Positions 26,873-35,638 of a stretch of 64,000 bases of DNA are shown here, piece after piece. Position 1 is the stretch's first letter, and each line of letters begins with the position of its first letter. Under the pieces are notes generated by a model. The model searched no databases, had not been told where the DNA came from, and saw only the letters and a list, made by a program, of their open reading frames with translations. The position numbers were made by a program, and so were the translations under genes. Origin of the DNA: an uncultured Clostridium sp. (GTDB taxonomy: Bacteria; Bacillota; Clostridia; Clostridiales; Clostridiaceae); assembly GCA_900547475.1 (NCBI GenBank), contig URGW01000007.1, positions 1-64,000 of the forward strand. Reading direction: 5' to 3'.

Positions 26873-27790
26873 TTAAGCTTTCAATTCATCTTTAATCTCT
26901 GATGTATTATTTTTTGAAAAAGACAATATTAATACTCCTACAAAAATTAATATACAGGCAACAATTTTTAGTAGTGTTATCCTTTCATTTAATAATAATA
27001 CTCCAAATACTACACTAGTTATAGGTTCAAAAGTACTTATAACAGCTGCCTCACTTGCTCCAATATGTTTTATACCTACTTGTAACAATGATAGAGCAAC
27101 AACTGTACATAAAAAAGCAAATACTGCAGATATAATCCATGATTTAGTTGTTAGAGAAGATAAAGCAAGTTGCTTAGTAGAAATACCATATAAAAACATA
27201 GCTATACTTGAAGTAATTGCTACATAGAATGTTATTTTAAATGGAGATTCACTTTTTAAACCACTTCTATCCATAAATATAATATAGAATGCAAAAAATA
27301 CACCTGAAGCTACAGCTAAAATTAATCCAATTAATGTAGATGAATTAAAAGAAGCGGAATTTAATGATTCAATAAAGAAACAGCCTATACCAGACATGGC
27401 TATAACTAATGCTATAATCTTTTGTTTACTTAATTTTTCATGGAAGAATAACACACAACCAAGAGTTACAAATATAGGATAAGTAAAATGTATTGGGGTT
27501 ACTATTCCTACATCTATATGAGAAAAAGCTATATTTAGCATTAATGTTGTTGTTGAACTTCCTATAAATCCTAATATTATTAAGTTTTTGAGCTGATTTT
27601 TTGTTATTCTTAAATCAATTTTTAAAAATAAAGCTATTAGCAATAAAAAGGGTAAACTTAAAAAGTTTCTTAAAAAAGTTAATGTTACGGGATTACTTCC
27701 TCCAGCACCATAGGTCATAGGCCCTAATGTAAAGGCGAAACCAAAAGTAATAGAGGATATCATTGTTAGAATTATTCCTTTTAATTTCAT
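26873..27790 (-). CDS. EamA/DMT family transporter
   Basis: A 305-residue inner-membrane transporter of the drug/metabolite superfamily, with two EamA repeats of five spans each (about residues 1-140 and 150-295). Typical features include GAGGSNPVTLTFLRN near the N-terminus and GASEAAVISTFEPITSVVFGVLLLNE in the second repeat. Substrate cannot be deduced; relatives export amino acids or other metabolites. The start follows AGGTGAATTT. No partner gene is near. Confidence 0.85.
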   Translation of the reverse strand: MKLKGIILTMISSITFGFAFTLGPMTYGAGGSNPVTLTFLRNFLSLPFLLLIALFLKIDLRITKNQLKNLIILGFIGSSTTTLMLNIAFSHIDVGIVTPIHFTYPIFVTLGCVLFFHEKLSKQKIIALVIAMSGIGCFFIESLNSASFNSSTLIGLILAVASGVFFAFYIIFMDRSGLKSESPFKITFYVAITSSIAMFLYGISTKQLALSSLTTKSWIISAVFAFLCTVVALSLLQVGIKHIGASEAAVISTFEPITSVVFGVLLLNERITLLKIVACILIFVGVLILSFSKNNTSEIKDELKA

Positions 27791-27919
27791 AAATTCACCT
27801 ATTTCTTTCTAAAATATTTATTTAAATTCTTCTTCAACTATTTTAGAATATTTGCAACAAGGTCGTCTACAATTATTTTTACTCTTTCAAATTAAGATGA
27901 TTTAGTTGATGCAAGCCTT

Positions 27920-27928
27920 TGATATAAT
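27920..27928 (+). promoter_or_regulatory. Extended -10 promoter of the 5-FCL gene
   Basis: TGATATAAT provides a TG-n-TATAAT extended -10 element about 30 bases before the start codon; no good -35 is seen. Confidence 0.45.
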
Positions 27929-27958
27929 GGGAATATAAGAGTTTGGGAGGGGATAGCT

Positions 27959-28522
27959 ATGGAAAAGAAAAAGGTTAGAGAAGAAATAGTAAAAAAGAGA
28001 AATAATTTATCCTCAGAGATAAAAAAAGAATACGATGAGTTAATATTTAAACAGTTAATAGAAAGTAATATCTATAAAAAGGCTAAAAAAATATTTACTT
28101 ATGTAAGTTTTGGTTCAGAAATTGATACTATTAAATTTATAAATCATGCTTTAAATGACAATAAGAAAATTTATATTCCTAAGACTGATAAAAGTAAAAA
28201 AGAAATGGTTGCAATAAGAATTAACAGTTTAGATAACATGAATGTGGATAAATGGGGAATACTTGAACCAAAAGTTGTGGATAAAAATAAAATAGAAAAA
28301 ACTTTTGATTTAATATTAATGCCTGGTTTAGCTTTTGATAGAAATGGAAATAGAATTGGGTATGGTGGAGGATATTATGATAAATATCTTTCACAAATTA
28401 AAGAAACAAGTAATAAGATAGTATTAGCTTATGATTTCCAGATAGTAAATAATATTGAAAATGAACCCCATGATATTAAGGCAAATTATATAATAACTAA
28501 TAATGACTTTATAAAAGTTTAA
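27959..28522 (+). CDS. 5-formyltetrahydrofolate cyclo-ligase
   Basis: ATP-dependent conversion of 5-formyl-THF to 5,10-methenyl-THF (MTHFS), recycling folate in the cytosol. 187 residues, typical length. Motifs: KKKVREEIVKKRNNLS at the N-terminus, the phosphate-binding GLAFDRNGNRIGYGGGYYDKYL, and a basic N-terminal helix. The start follows GGGAGGGGATAGCT. It stands upstream of, but separate from, the SAM-riboswitch metY-hom unit. Confidence 0.93.
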   Translation: MEKKKVREEIVKKRNNLSSEIKKEYDELIFKQLIESNIYKKAKKIFTYVSFGSEIDTIKFINHALNDNKKIYIPKTDKSKKEMVAIRINSLDNMNVDKWGILEPKVVDKNKIEKTFDLILMPGLAFDRNGNRIGYGGGYYDKYLSQIKETSNKIVLAYDFQIVNNIENEPHDIKANYIITNNDFIKV

Positions 28523-28549
28523 GTAAATTTAAAAAAATAAATAAATTAC

Positions 28550-28577
28550 TTGAAAAAATATTCCATATGTGTATAAT
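28550..28577 (+). promoter_or_regulatory. Promoter of the metY leader
   Basis: TTGAAA (28550-28555), 16-bp spacer, TATAAT (28572-28577), directly upstream of the SAM riboswitch. Confidence 0.6.
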
Positions 28578-28602
28578 AAAGATAATAAATTAAATAAAAA
28601 TC

Positions 28603-28765
28603 TTTTATTAAGAATGGTGGAGGGACTGGCCCTAAGAAGCCTAGCAACCTATTAATAGGTAAGAAGTAAGAATTAGTAATTAAAAACTTATTTTAATTAT
28701 TACTTGCTAACTATTAATGTTGGTGCTAAATCCTGCAGGTTTAACCTGAGAAATGAGAGTATATA
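28603..28765 (+). promoter_or_regulatory. SAM-I riboswitch (S-box) of metY-hom
   Basis: The S-box core is clear: GGTGGAGGGACTGGCCC, GAAGCCTAGCAACC, GGTGCTAAATCCTGCAGG and GAGAAATGAGAG. High S-adenosylmethionine should favour the following terminator and switch the operon off. Confidence 0.95.
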
Positions 28766-28783
28766 TTAGTAAATAAGCTTATT

Positions 28784-28830
28784 TAGCTATTTCTCATTAT
28801 CTATAAAGGATAATAAGAAATAGCTTTTTT
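28784..28830 (+). terminator. Terminator of the metY SAM riboswitch
   Basis: AGCTATTTCT-ATTATC pairs with GGATAAT-AGAAATAGCT and ends in T6. Confidence 0.9.
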
Positions 28831-28905
28831 ATATGCAAAATTAGGAGGATTTCAGATAATAAATGAAATTTGAAAATTATCTATTAATAAAAAGGGGGCT
28901 TTTTT

Positions 28906-30183
28906 ATGGCAATTAATTTAGGAAAAGGAACAGTAGGAATTCATGGAGGATATTCACCAAAGTCAGGTGAACCAAGAGTTTTACCAATTTATCAAAGTGC
29001 AACTTATAAGTATGATGATCCGGATACATTAGAAGCTTTATTTGCTTTAAAGGCTGATGGTCATTTATATAGCAGAATTTCTAATCCAACAGTTGGGGCA
29101 TTGGAAGAAAAGTATGCAAAATTAGAAGGTGGAGTTGGAGCAGTTGCAACTTCTTCAGGTCAATCAGCAATACTTTATGCAGTTTTAAATGTTTGTAAAG
29201 CAGGGGATCATTTAATCTCTGTAACATCTTTATATGGTGGAACAGTTAATTTATTTTCAGTTCACTTAAAAAATTTAGGGGTAGAAGTTACTTTTGTAGA
29301 ACCAGATGCATCCGAAGAAGAAATTTTATCTAAGGCTAAGTCAAATACAAAGGCCATATATGGAGAAACAATAGGAAATCCAGGGCTAAATGTTTTGGAT
29401 TTTGATAAATTCTCAAGTGTAGCTAAAAAAATTGAGGTACCATTTATAGTTGATAATACGGTAGCAACACCTTATCATTGCAATCCATTTGAACATGGAG
29501 TAAATATAGTTATTCATTCAACAACAAAATACTCTGAGGGACATGCTCAAACTATTGGGGGAATAGTAGTAGATGGAGGAAATTTTGATTGGACAAATGG
29601 TAAATTTAATGATTTTACAGAGCCAGACCCGAGTTATCATGGAATTAAATATGTTGAAAGCTTTGGAGATTCTGCATATATAGTTAAGCTTAGAGTAACT
29701 TTATTAAGAGATTTAGGAGCATGCATGAGTCCATTTAATGCATATTTAACTAATTTAGGATTAGAAACTTTACATTTAAGAATGGAAAGACATTCTAAAA
29801 ATGCATTAGAAATAGCACAGTGGTTAGCAACTCAAGAAAAGGTATCGTGGGTTAATTATCCTTTACTTGAAGGAAGTAAATATTATGATTTAGCAAAGAA
29901 ATATCTTAAAGGTGGAGCAAGTGGAATTTTAACTTTTGGAATTAAAGGTGGAATAGAAAATGCTAAAGAATTTAGTAGAGGATTAAATTTAATAGCATTA
30001 GCGGTAACTTTAGGAGATGCAAGAAGTTGTCTTTTACATCCCGCAACTACAAGTCATAGCCAACTAAATGAAGAAGAATTATTAGCAAGTGGTGTTACAT
30101 CAGATTTATTAAGACTTTCTGTAGGAATAGAGGATACAAAAGATTTAATTAATGATATTAATAAAGCTTTAAAAGCTATATAA
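28906..30183 (+). CDS. metY: O-acetylhomoserine sulfhydrylase
   Basis: PLP enzyme of the Cys/Met metabolism family that makes homocysteine from O-acetylhomoserine and sulfide. 425 residues, the usual size. The PLP lysine is K208 in HSTTKYSEGH; other motifs are YSRISNPT, ATSSGQSAILYA, ETIGNPGLNVLDF and SLGDARSC-type LGDARSCLLHPATTSHSQL at the C-terminal part. The start follows AAAGGGGGCTTTTTT. SAM-riboswitch control and the downstream hom support the methionine pathway. Confidence 0.93.
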   Translation: MAINLGKGTVGIHGGYSPKSGEPRVLPIYQSATYKYDDPDTLEALFALKADGHLYSRISNPTVGALEEKYAKLEGGVGAVATSSGQSAILYAVLNVCKAGDHLISVTSLYGGTVNLFSVHLKNLGVEVTFVEPDASEEEILSKAKSNTKAIYGETIGNPGLNVLDFDKFSSVAKKIEVPFIVDNTVATPYHCNPFEHGVNIVIHSTTKYSEGHAQTIGGIVVDGGNFDWTNGKFNDFTEPDPSYHGIKYVESFGDSAYIVKLRVTLLRDLGACMSPFNAYLTNLGLETLHLRMERHSKNALEIAQWLATQEKVSWVNYPLLEGSKYYDLAKKYLKGGASGILTFGIKGGIENAKEFSRGLNLIALAVTLGDARSCLLHPATTSHSQLNEEELLASGVTSDLLRLSVGIEDTKDLINDINKALKAI

Positions 30184-30204
30184 GAAATGGGAGGAGGAAT
30201 AATA

Positions 30205-31425
30205 ATGACTAAGATAGCTATTATGGGATATGGAGTAGTAGGTAGTGGACTTATTGAATTAATAGATAAAAATAGGGAAAACCACAGAAGAAATGAGATA
30301 GTTATAACAAGTATTTTGGTAAGGGATAAGGATAAATATATTGATTCAAGTCATATAGAGGTTATTACTACTAGTGTAGAAGAGTTTTTTTCAGCAGAAA
30401 GTGATGTTGTAATAGAAGTAATGGGTGGTATTAATCCGGCTTATGATTATGTTAAAAATGCATTATCATTAAAGAAACATGTAGTTACAGCAAATAAAGA
30501 CTTGATAGCTACATTTGGTCATGAGTTATTTCAATTAGCCAAGAAAAATAAGGTTTCTTTAAAATTTGAGGCAGCAGTTGCAGGTGGAATTCCTATAATA
30601 AAACCATTAACAGAAAGTCTTTATGGAAATGGTATAAGTAGTATAAAGGCAATATTAAATGGAACAACTAACTTTATATTAACAAAGATGGATAGAGAAA
30701 GTTTGTCTTATGAAGAAGCTCTTAAGGAAGCACAAGAACTTGGGTTTGCAGAAGCTAATCCAGAATCAGATGTTAAGGGTTATGATTCAGCTAGAAAACT
30801 TGCAATACTATCAAGTTTAGCTTTTAATAAAAAATTTCAGTGGAATGATATATCAATAGAAGGAATTACTGATATAGATGAAAATGACTTTAAATATGCT
30901 AATAAGTTAAATTGTAAAATCAAACTTGTTGCAGAATCATTTAAATGCAAAAGTGGAATATATACGTCTGTAAAACCTATATTGGTAGATGAACAAAGTA
31001 TATTAGCTAAGATTGATAATGAAGTTAATGCAGTAATTTTAGATGGAGATGAAATAGGGGAATTATTATTTGTAGGTAAGGGGGCTGGAAAATTACCTAC
31101 AGGAAGCGCTGTTTATAGTGATTTAAATGATATTATAAATAATAGATTTACTGATTTTGATAGTTTTAATAAAGAAGAAGCAAATGTAATAAAATTTGCA
31201 AGTAAAACATGTAATTGTATATTAAGAATAAAGACGTTAAATATAGACGAAGCAATAAATGAATGTAGGGAAAATTTTAATAATATAAAGATTATAGATA
31301 AAAGTATAAATGGGGAAGTTGCAATTTTTATTGAATGTACTTCAGAAGCGTATGTAGAGATGTTTATTGATAAGTTAAAAAATCAAGATAACTATGAAGA
31401 AGCAAAGAAATTAATAGTTGCCTAA
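30205..31425 (+). CDS. hom: Homoserine dehydrogenase with C-terminal ACT domain
   Basis: NAD(P)-dependent reduction of aspartate semialdehyde to homoserine. From ATG 30205 it has 406 residues. Motifs: GYGVVGSGLIELI at the N-terminus, VTANKDLIA, ILNGTTNFILTKM and GFAEANPESDVKGYDSARKLAIL; the last roughly 80 residues form an ACT-like regulatory domain. ATG 30187 precedes the GGGAGGAGG site and is rejected as start. It shares the SAM-controlled transcript with metY, 21 bases after its stop, supplying homoserine for methionine. Confidence 0.93.
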   Translation: MTKIAIMGYGVVGSGLIELIDKNRENHRRNEIVITSILVRDKDKYIDSSHIEVITTSVEEFFSAESDVVIEVMGGINPAYDYVKNALSLKKHVVTANKDLIATFGHELFQLAKKNKVSLKFEAAVAGGIPIIKPLTESLYGNGISSIKAILNGTTNFILTKMDRESLSYEEALKEAQELGFAEANPESDVKGYDSARKLAILSSLAFNKKFQWNDISIEGITDIDENDFKYANKLNCKIKLVAESFKCKSGIYTSVKPILVDEQSILAKIDNEVNAVILDGDEIGELLFVGKGAGKLPTGSAVYSDLNDIINNRFTDFDSFNKEEANVIKFASKTCNCILRIKTLNIDEAINECRENFNNIKIIDKSINGEVAIFIECTSEAYVEMFIDKLKNQDNYEEAKKLIVA

Positions 31426-31441
31426 TAGGTAAGATAAATGA

Positions 31442-31477
31442 AGAGATTGTATAAATGCAAAATATAATCTCTTTTTT
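31442..31477 (+). terminator. Terminator of the metY-hom operon
   Basis: AGAGATT-TAT pairs with ATA-AATCTCT and is followed by T6. Confidence 0.8.
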
Positions 31478-31514
31478 GTTGGATAAAAATCGTATAAATA
31501 CAAAAATAAAATTC

Positions 31515-31534
31515 GATAATGATAATTATTATCA
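31515..31534 (+). promoter_or_regulatory. Fur box upstream of rpsD
   Basis: TGATAATTATTATCA (31520-31534) is a perfect 7-1-7 Fur inverted repeat, and with the preceding GATAA it also matches 18 of 19 bases of the classical Fur consensus. It directly abuts the -35 hexamer of the rpsD promoter, a location suited to repression by Fe-Fur. Confidence 0.85.
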
Positions 31535-31563
31535 TTTACAAAGTGAAAATTATATGTTATATT
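31535..31563 (+). promoter_or_regulatory. Promoter of rpsD
   Basis: TTTACA (31535-31540), 17-bp spacer, TATATT (31558-31563), about 38 bases before the start codon and immediately after the Fur box. Confidence 0.7.
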
Positions 31564-31600
31564 TTATTTAGGCTTAGAAATAATTTAAGGAGATGATTGT

Positions 31601-32197
31601 ATGGCAAAGATGATGGGGCCAAGATTTAAGCAGTGCAGACGATTAGGCTTAAATGTTTGTGGACATCCAAAAGCGATGAAGAGAGCAGCCAAAGGTACAG
31701 CAAGAAATGATAAAAAACTTTCTGACTATGGTACTCAATTATTAGAAAAGCAAAGATTAAGAGCTTATTACGGAGTTATGGAAAAGCAATTTGCTAACTA
31801 CTTTGAAAAAGCATCTAAATCAAAAGAATTAACAGGTCATGCTTTAATTAACTTATTAGAATGCAGATTAGATAATTTAGTTTATAGATTAGGTTTTGCA
31901 AACTCAATAAGACAAGCAAGACAAATGGTTGTTCATGGTCATATTTTAGTTAATGGTAAAAAAGTTGATATTCCATCATTCAACGTTTCAGTTGGAGATG
32001 AAATTAAGTTAAGAGAAAAATCTCAAAAGAATGTTATGTTCAAAGAAAACTTTGAATCAAACATACTTAATGTTTTACCATACTTAAGTAAAAATGAAGC
32101 TAATTTCTCTGGAGTTTTAGAAAGGCTTCCTCAAAGAACTGAAGTTCCAATAGAAATTAATGAAGTTTTAGTTGTAGAGTATTATTCTAAAAACTAG
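31601..32197 (+). CDS. rpsD: 30S ribosomal protein S4, probable second copy
   Basis: S4 nucleates 16S rRNA folding and the 5' domain of the small subunit. 198 residues, typical. The S4 RNA-binding domain is visible (ECRLDNLVYRLGFANSIRQARQMVVHGHILVNGK). The N-terminus has C12 and C20 (QCRRLGLNVCGH), not the full four-Cys zinc site of C+ S4. It is outside the alpha operon (no rpsM/rpsK/rpoA nearby) and has its own Fur-boxed promoter, so it is likely a conditionally expressed paralogue; whether another rpsD exists lies outside the window. The start follows AAGGAGATGATTGT. Confidence 0.93.
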   Translation: MAKMMGPRFKQCRRLGLNVCGHPKAMKRAAKGTARNDKKLSDYGTQLLEKQRLRAYYGVMEKQFANYFEKASKSKELTGHALINLLECRLDNLVYRLGFANSIRQARQMVVHGHILVNGKKVDIPSFNVSVGDEIKLREKSQKNVMFKENFESNILNVLPYLSKNEANFSGVLERLPQRTEVPIEINEVLVVEYYSKN

Positions 32198-32297
32198 TTA
32201 AAATCATCTTTCCTTTAAGGAAGAAATTTTCTCTAAAAATTATATCTTGTATTATTTATAAGCCCATGTTGAATTTAAATAAGTTGTGTGAAAAGAA

Positions 32298-32345
32298 AAA
32301 GACTAATGTGATGTGCAGATTACATTAGTCTTTTCTTTATTTTTA
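32298..32345. terminator. Terminator after rpsD
   Basis: AAAAGACTAATGT pairs with ACATTAGTCTTTT; T-rich flank on the plus side, A-rich on the other, so it may work in both directions. Confidence 0.8.
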
Positions 32346-32360
32346 TTGTTTATAACAAAA

Positions 32361-32390
32361 AACATGATAAACAAATTTGTTTATCATGTT
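32361..32390 (-). terminator. Terminator after thrS
   Basis: AACATGATAAACAAA and its exact complement form a 30-bp perfect palindrome; on the minus strand it is followed by TTTTGTTATA. Confidence 0.75.
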
Positions 32391-32398
32391 TAATAAAA

Positions 32399-34330
32399 TT
32401 ATCTTTCTTTATTAGCTATTTCAGAAGTGATTCTAGAAACAAATGCATCTAAAGCAACTGCTCCTTCATCATCATTCTTTCTGCTTCTTACAGAAACTTC
32501 ATTGTTAGCAGCTTCCTTTTCACCCACAACTAAGATATAAGGAACTCTTTCAAGTCTAGCTTCTCTAATTTTGTAACCAATTTTTTCAACTCTGTGGTCA
32601 GCTTCAACTCTAACACCATTTTTTCTTAAAGTTTTAACTACTTCATTAGCATAATCAGCATATTTATCTGATAATGGAAGAACTTTAGCTTGAACTGGAG
32701 ACATCCAAGTTGGGAAAGCACCAGCATATTTTTCAATTAAAGTTGCTATAGTTCTTTCATAACATCCAATTGATGATCTATGAATAACAAATGGTATTTT
32801 CTTTTCGCCATCTTTATCAATATAAGTCATACCAAGTCTTTCACCTAAAGCAAAGTCAATTTGAACAGTGATTATTGTATCTTCTTTTCCATGAACGTTC
32901 TTAGATTGAATATCAAGTTTTGGTCCATAGAATGCAGCTTCACCTTCAGCTTCAACATAATCAATTCCTAAGTGATCTAATATAGTTCTCATTTGGTTTT
33001 GAGTAGCTTCCCAAGCCTCTGGGTTATTTATATATTTTTCAGTATCTGTTGGATCCCATTTAGAGAATCTGTAAGATATATCCTTAGAAATTCCTAAAGT
33101 TTCCATAACGTAATTTATTAAGTCAACAACTTCTTTAAATTCATCTTCTAATTGTTCTGGAGTACAGATTATATGACCTTCTGATAAAGTGAATTGTCTA
33201 ACTCTAGTAAGACCGTGCATTTCACCTGAAGCTTCTTTTCTAAATAAAGTAGAAGTTTCTGCGTATCTTATTGGAAGATCTCTATAACTGTGTTGTTCTG
33301 CATTGTAAACAGTGAATTGGAATGGGCAAGTCATTGGTCTTAAAGCCATAACTTCAGCATCTTTTTCTTCATCACCTAATACAAACATACCATCTTTATA
33401 GTGGCTCCAGTGACCAGAAGCTACGAATAAGTCATTCTTAGACATAAATGGAGTCTTAGTTAAAACGTAACCTCTCTTTTCTTCTTCATCTTCAATCCAT
33501 CTTTGAAGAGTTTGGAATAACTTAGCTCCTTTAGGCATGAATAGAGGAAGACCTTGACCTACTTTTTCGTCAGTAGTAAAGATTCCAAGTTCTCTACCTA
33601 ATTTGTTATGATCTCTTTTTTTAGCTTCTTCTAAAGCTTCTAAATGAGCATCTAAATCAGCCTTCTTTAAGAATGCAGTTCCATATATTCTAGAAAGCAT
33701 TTTGTTTTTTTCGTCACCTTTCCAGTAAGCACCAGCACTTCTTATAAGCTTAATAGCCTTAATGTTCTTTAACGATAATACATGAGGTCCTGCACAAAGG
33801 TCAGTGAAATCACCTATTTTATAGAATGAAATAATTTCATCTTCTGGAAGGTCATTTATTAATTCAACCTTATAAGGCTCATCTTTCATAAGCTCTAAAG
33901 CTTCATTTCTAGGAAGTTCAAATCTTTCAATTTGAGGGTTTTCCTTTATTATTTTTTTCATTTCAGCTTCGATTTTTACTAAATCTTCAGAAGAGAAAGG
34001 TTTTTCTACATCAAAATCATAGTAGAATCCATTAGCAATTGCAGGTCCAATAGCAATTTTAGCTTCTGGGAATAATCTTTTAACTGCAGCTGCAAGTACA
34101 TGAGAAATACTGTGTCTTACTGCATCTTTTCCTTCTTGAGAATCGAAAGTGCAAATTTCTAATTCACAATCTGCATTTAAAGTTGTTCTTAAATCAACAA
34201 CCTTATCATTAACTATTCCACATTGAGCAACTCTTGCTAAACCTTCGCTTATAGCTTTAGCAACGTCTAAAACTGATGATCCATTTTCAACTTCTTTAAT
34301 TGATCCATCTTTTAAAGTGATTTTTATCAT
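32399..34330 (-). CDS. thrS: Threonine--tRNA ligase
   Basis: Class II synthetase charging tRNA-Thr. From the ATG at 34330 it is 643 residues, a standard length. Domains in order: TGS (1-62), SAD/editing domain with HSISHVLAAA and the HVLSLKNIK region, catalytic core with RPMTCPFQF (motif 2 region) and RYAETSTLFRKEASGEMHGLTRVRQF, and the anticodon-binding domain (VQAKVLPLSDKYADYANEV). An ATG at 34348 precedes the AAGGGAGAT site, so the later one is chosen. Controlled by a T-box. Confidence 0.96.
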   Translation of the reverse strand: MIKITLKDGSIKEVENGSSVLDVAKAISEGLARVAQCGIVNDKVVDLRTTLNADCELEICTFDSQEGKDAVRHSISHVLAAAVKRLFPEAKIAIGPAIANGFYYDFDVEKPFSSEDLVKIEAEMKKIIKENPQIERFELPRNEALELMKDEPYKVELINDLPEDEIISFYKIGDFTDLCAGPHVLSLKNIKAIKLIRSAGAYWKGDEKNKMLSRIYGTAFLKKADLDAHLEALEEAKKRDHNKLGRELGIFTTDEKVGQGLPLFMPKGAKLFQTLQRWIEDEEEKRGYVLTKTPFMSKNDLFVASGHWSHYKDGMFVLGDEEKDAEVMALRPMTCPFQFTVYNAEQHSYRDLPIRYAETSTLFRKEASGEMHGLTRVRQFTLSEGHIICTPEQLEDEFKEVVDLINYVMETLGISKDISYRFSKWDPTDTEKYINNPEAWEATQNQMRTILDHLGIDYVEAEGEAAFYGPKLDIQSKNVHGKEDTIITVQIDFALGERLGMTYIDKDGEKKIPFVIHRSSIGCYERTIATLIEKYAGAFPTWMSPVQAKVLPLSDKYADYANEVVKTLRKNGVRVEADHRVEKIGYKIREARLERVPYILVVGEKEAANNEVSVRSRKNDDEGAVALDAFVSRITSEIANKER

Positions 34331-34542
34331 TTTTATATCTCCCTTCATTATAAATAAAATTCAAAATCTGTGATTTTGTTAATTGAGCTTACTCATCCAA
34401 TTAATATGAGGATGAGTTTATTTTTATAATATTTAAGAGCTAAGCAGTAATAAAAAGAATTAAAGTAGTTGTGTAGCTGTTTTTAAATTAACTCTAAATG
34501 AAATTGCTTTACCTTAAATATCATAGTATTAATTTACTGTAT

Positions 34543-34800
34543 AAAAAAAGCTCTTCGTCGCTTTTCTTATACAAAATAGTATAGAAAAGGGACGAGAGCA
34601 TTATAATTCCCGCGGTTCCACCCTTAATTGTCTAAAATAGACCACTTAAGTAAGCATCGTAACGTGATGTAACGGACTTGATTAGAGTCTCTCAGAGGTA
34701 GTCTTCAATTAATTTCATTTAAAAATACTTTCAGCTAGTGTATTTTCTCTCTGAAAATGAAGGTTTAATTTACTCGTCTCTTCATCGAATTAAAATAATT
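34543..34800 (-). promoter_or_regulatory. T-box leader of thrS, Thr specifier (ACU)
   Basis: Reading leftward: GATGAAGAGACGAGTA, CAGAGAG, then the specifier ACT (34700-34702) followed by ACCTCTGAG, and the canonical box AAGGGTGGAACCGCGG (34611-34626). The terminator (34543-34601) pairs GCTCTCGTCC with the GACGAAGAGC arm and ends in T7. Another hairpin, ACTCATCC/GGATGAGT (34391-34417), lies between the terminator and the start codon. Confidence 0.95.
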
Positions 34801-34820
34801 TAGAATTTTACTTACCAATA

Positions 34821-34849
34821 ATTATAATTATCTAATTTTGTAATGTCAA
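34821..34849 (-). promoter_or_regulatory. Consensus promoter of thrS
   Basis: On the minus strand TTGACA (34844-34849), 17-bp spacer, TATAAT (34821-34826): a perfect sigma-A promoter upstream of the T-box. Confidence 0.85.
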
Positions 34850-34940
34850 CAAATTGTAAGATAAAATATTTTACTTAACAAGTCATATTATTAAGTAAAG
34901 TAACATATATTTTATAAATAAAGTTTAAGGAGTGAGTCTT

Positions 34941-35177
34941 ATGTATGATTATAGTTCTTTAGAATTTTCTTCTTATGATTGGCTTCAATACTTTTCAAGT
35001 AGGTCCAATCATTGGGTATTAAGATATTGGAGAAATAATGGAGAAGCATTTTTTAATAGATTTACGATAATAAGTGATAGAAGATTATTTATAATAGGGG
35101 ATAAGGAGAGGAGAAATACTTACGAATTCAGAAAACCTTCTGAAGAAGCTTTTATACAAATTAATATGAAAATATAA
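34941..35177 (+). CDS. Small hypothetical protein
   Basis: A 78-residue soluble protein I do not recognise, rich in Tyr, Phe, Ser and Arg (YSSLEFSSYDWLQYFSSRS). No signal peptide, Cys pair or membrane span. AAGGAGTGAG precedes ATG 34941; a GTG at 34932 sits inside that site. It lies between thrS (divergent) and a tRNA cluster; nothing in the context gives a function. Confidence 0.6.
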   Translation: MYDYSSLEFSSYDWLQYFSSRSNHWVLRYWRNNGEAFFNRFTIISDRRLFIIGDKERRNTYEFRKPSEEAFIQINMKI

Positions 35178-35218
35178 AAATATATCAGATTTAATCTGTT
35201 TGTACTAGTTATGAAGAT

Positions 35219-35270
35219 GGCTCAATGGGAGATTATAATCTTTAAAATAAAGATATCATGGAGTTGAGCC
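35219..35270. other. Hairpin after the small hypothetical gene
   Basis: GGCTCAA pairs with TTGAGCC, with an inner ATCTTT/AAAGAT stem. Only a weak T-rich tail follows, so it may be a weak terminator. Confidence 0.4.
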
Positions 35271-35319
35271 TTATATTTCTATGTTAAAAGAAAAAAATAT
35301 ATAAATTTTAAAAAATATA

Positions 35320-35348
35320 TTGACAAGTTCTGTGAATAGTAATATAAT
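35320..35348 (+). promoter_or_regulatory. Consensus promoter of tRNA-Gly copy 1
   Basis: TTGACA (35320-35325), 17-bp spacer, TATAAT (35343-35348), 36 bases before the tRNA. Confidence 0.85.
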
Positions 35349-35383
35349 CTTAATTGTCCAAAGGAACTTAATTAAATAAATAT

Positions 35384-35457
35384 GCGGGTATCGTATATCG
35401 GTAATACTCCAGCCTTCCAAGCTGGAAAGGTGGGTTCGATTCCCACTACCCGCTCCA
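35384..35457 (+). tRNA. tRNA-Gly (anticodon UCC), copy 1
   Basis: 74 bases with acceptor GCGGGTA/TACCCGC, anticodon loop CTTCCAA, T-arm GGTTCGATTCC and encoded CCA. Identical to the copy at 36929. Confidence 0.97.
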
Positions 35458-35461
35458 AATT

Positions 35462-35491
35462 GAAGCTGTGTTTTTCACAGCTTTTTTGTTT
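35462..35491 (+). terminator. Terminator after tRNA-Gly copy 1
   Basis: GAAGCTGTG pairs with CACAGCTTT around TTTTT and is followed by a T-run. Confidence 0.9.
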
Positions 35492-35573
35492 TTTTATATT
35501 ACACTAATAAAATAAATTTTTTGAATGAATTAAAAAATAGCAACAATCTATTATATATAATTTAAAAATGTTA

Positions 35574-35618
35574 AATCAAAAAAAGTAGTATAAATAAGAA
35601 AACTTATTACATACTACT
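35574..35618 (-). terminator. Terminator after the HNH gene
   Basis: AGTAGTAT and ATACTACT form the stem; on the minus strand TTTTTTT follows. Confidence 0.75.
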
Positions 35619-35638
35619 ATAATTTCAGAATTTTAATA

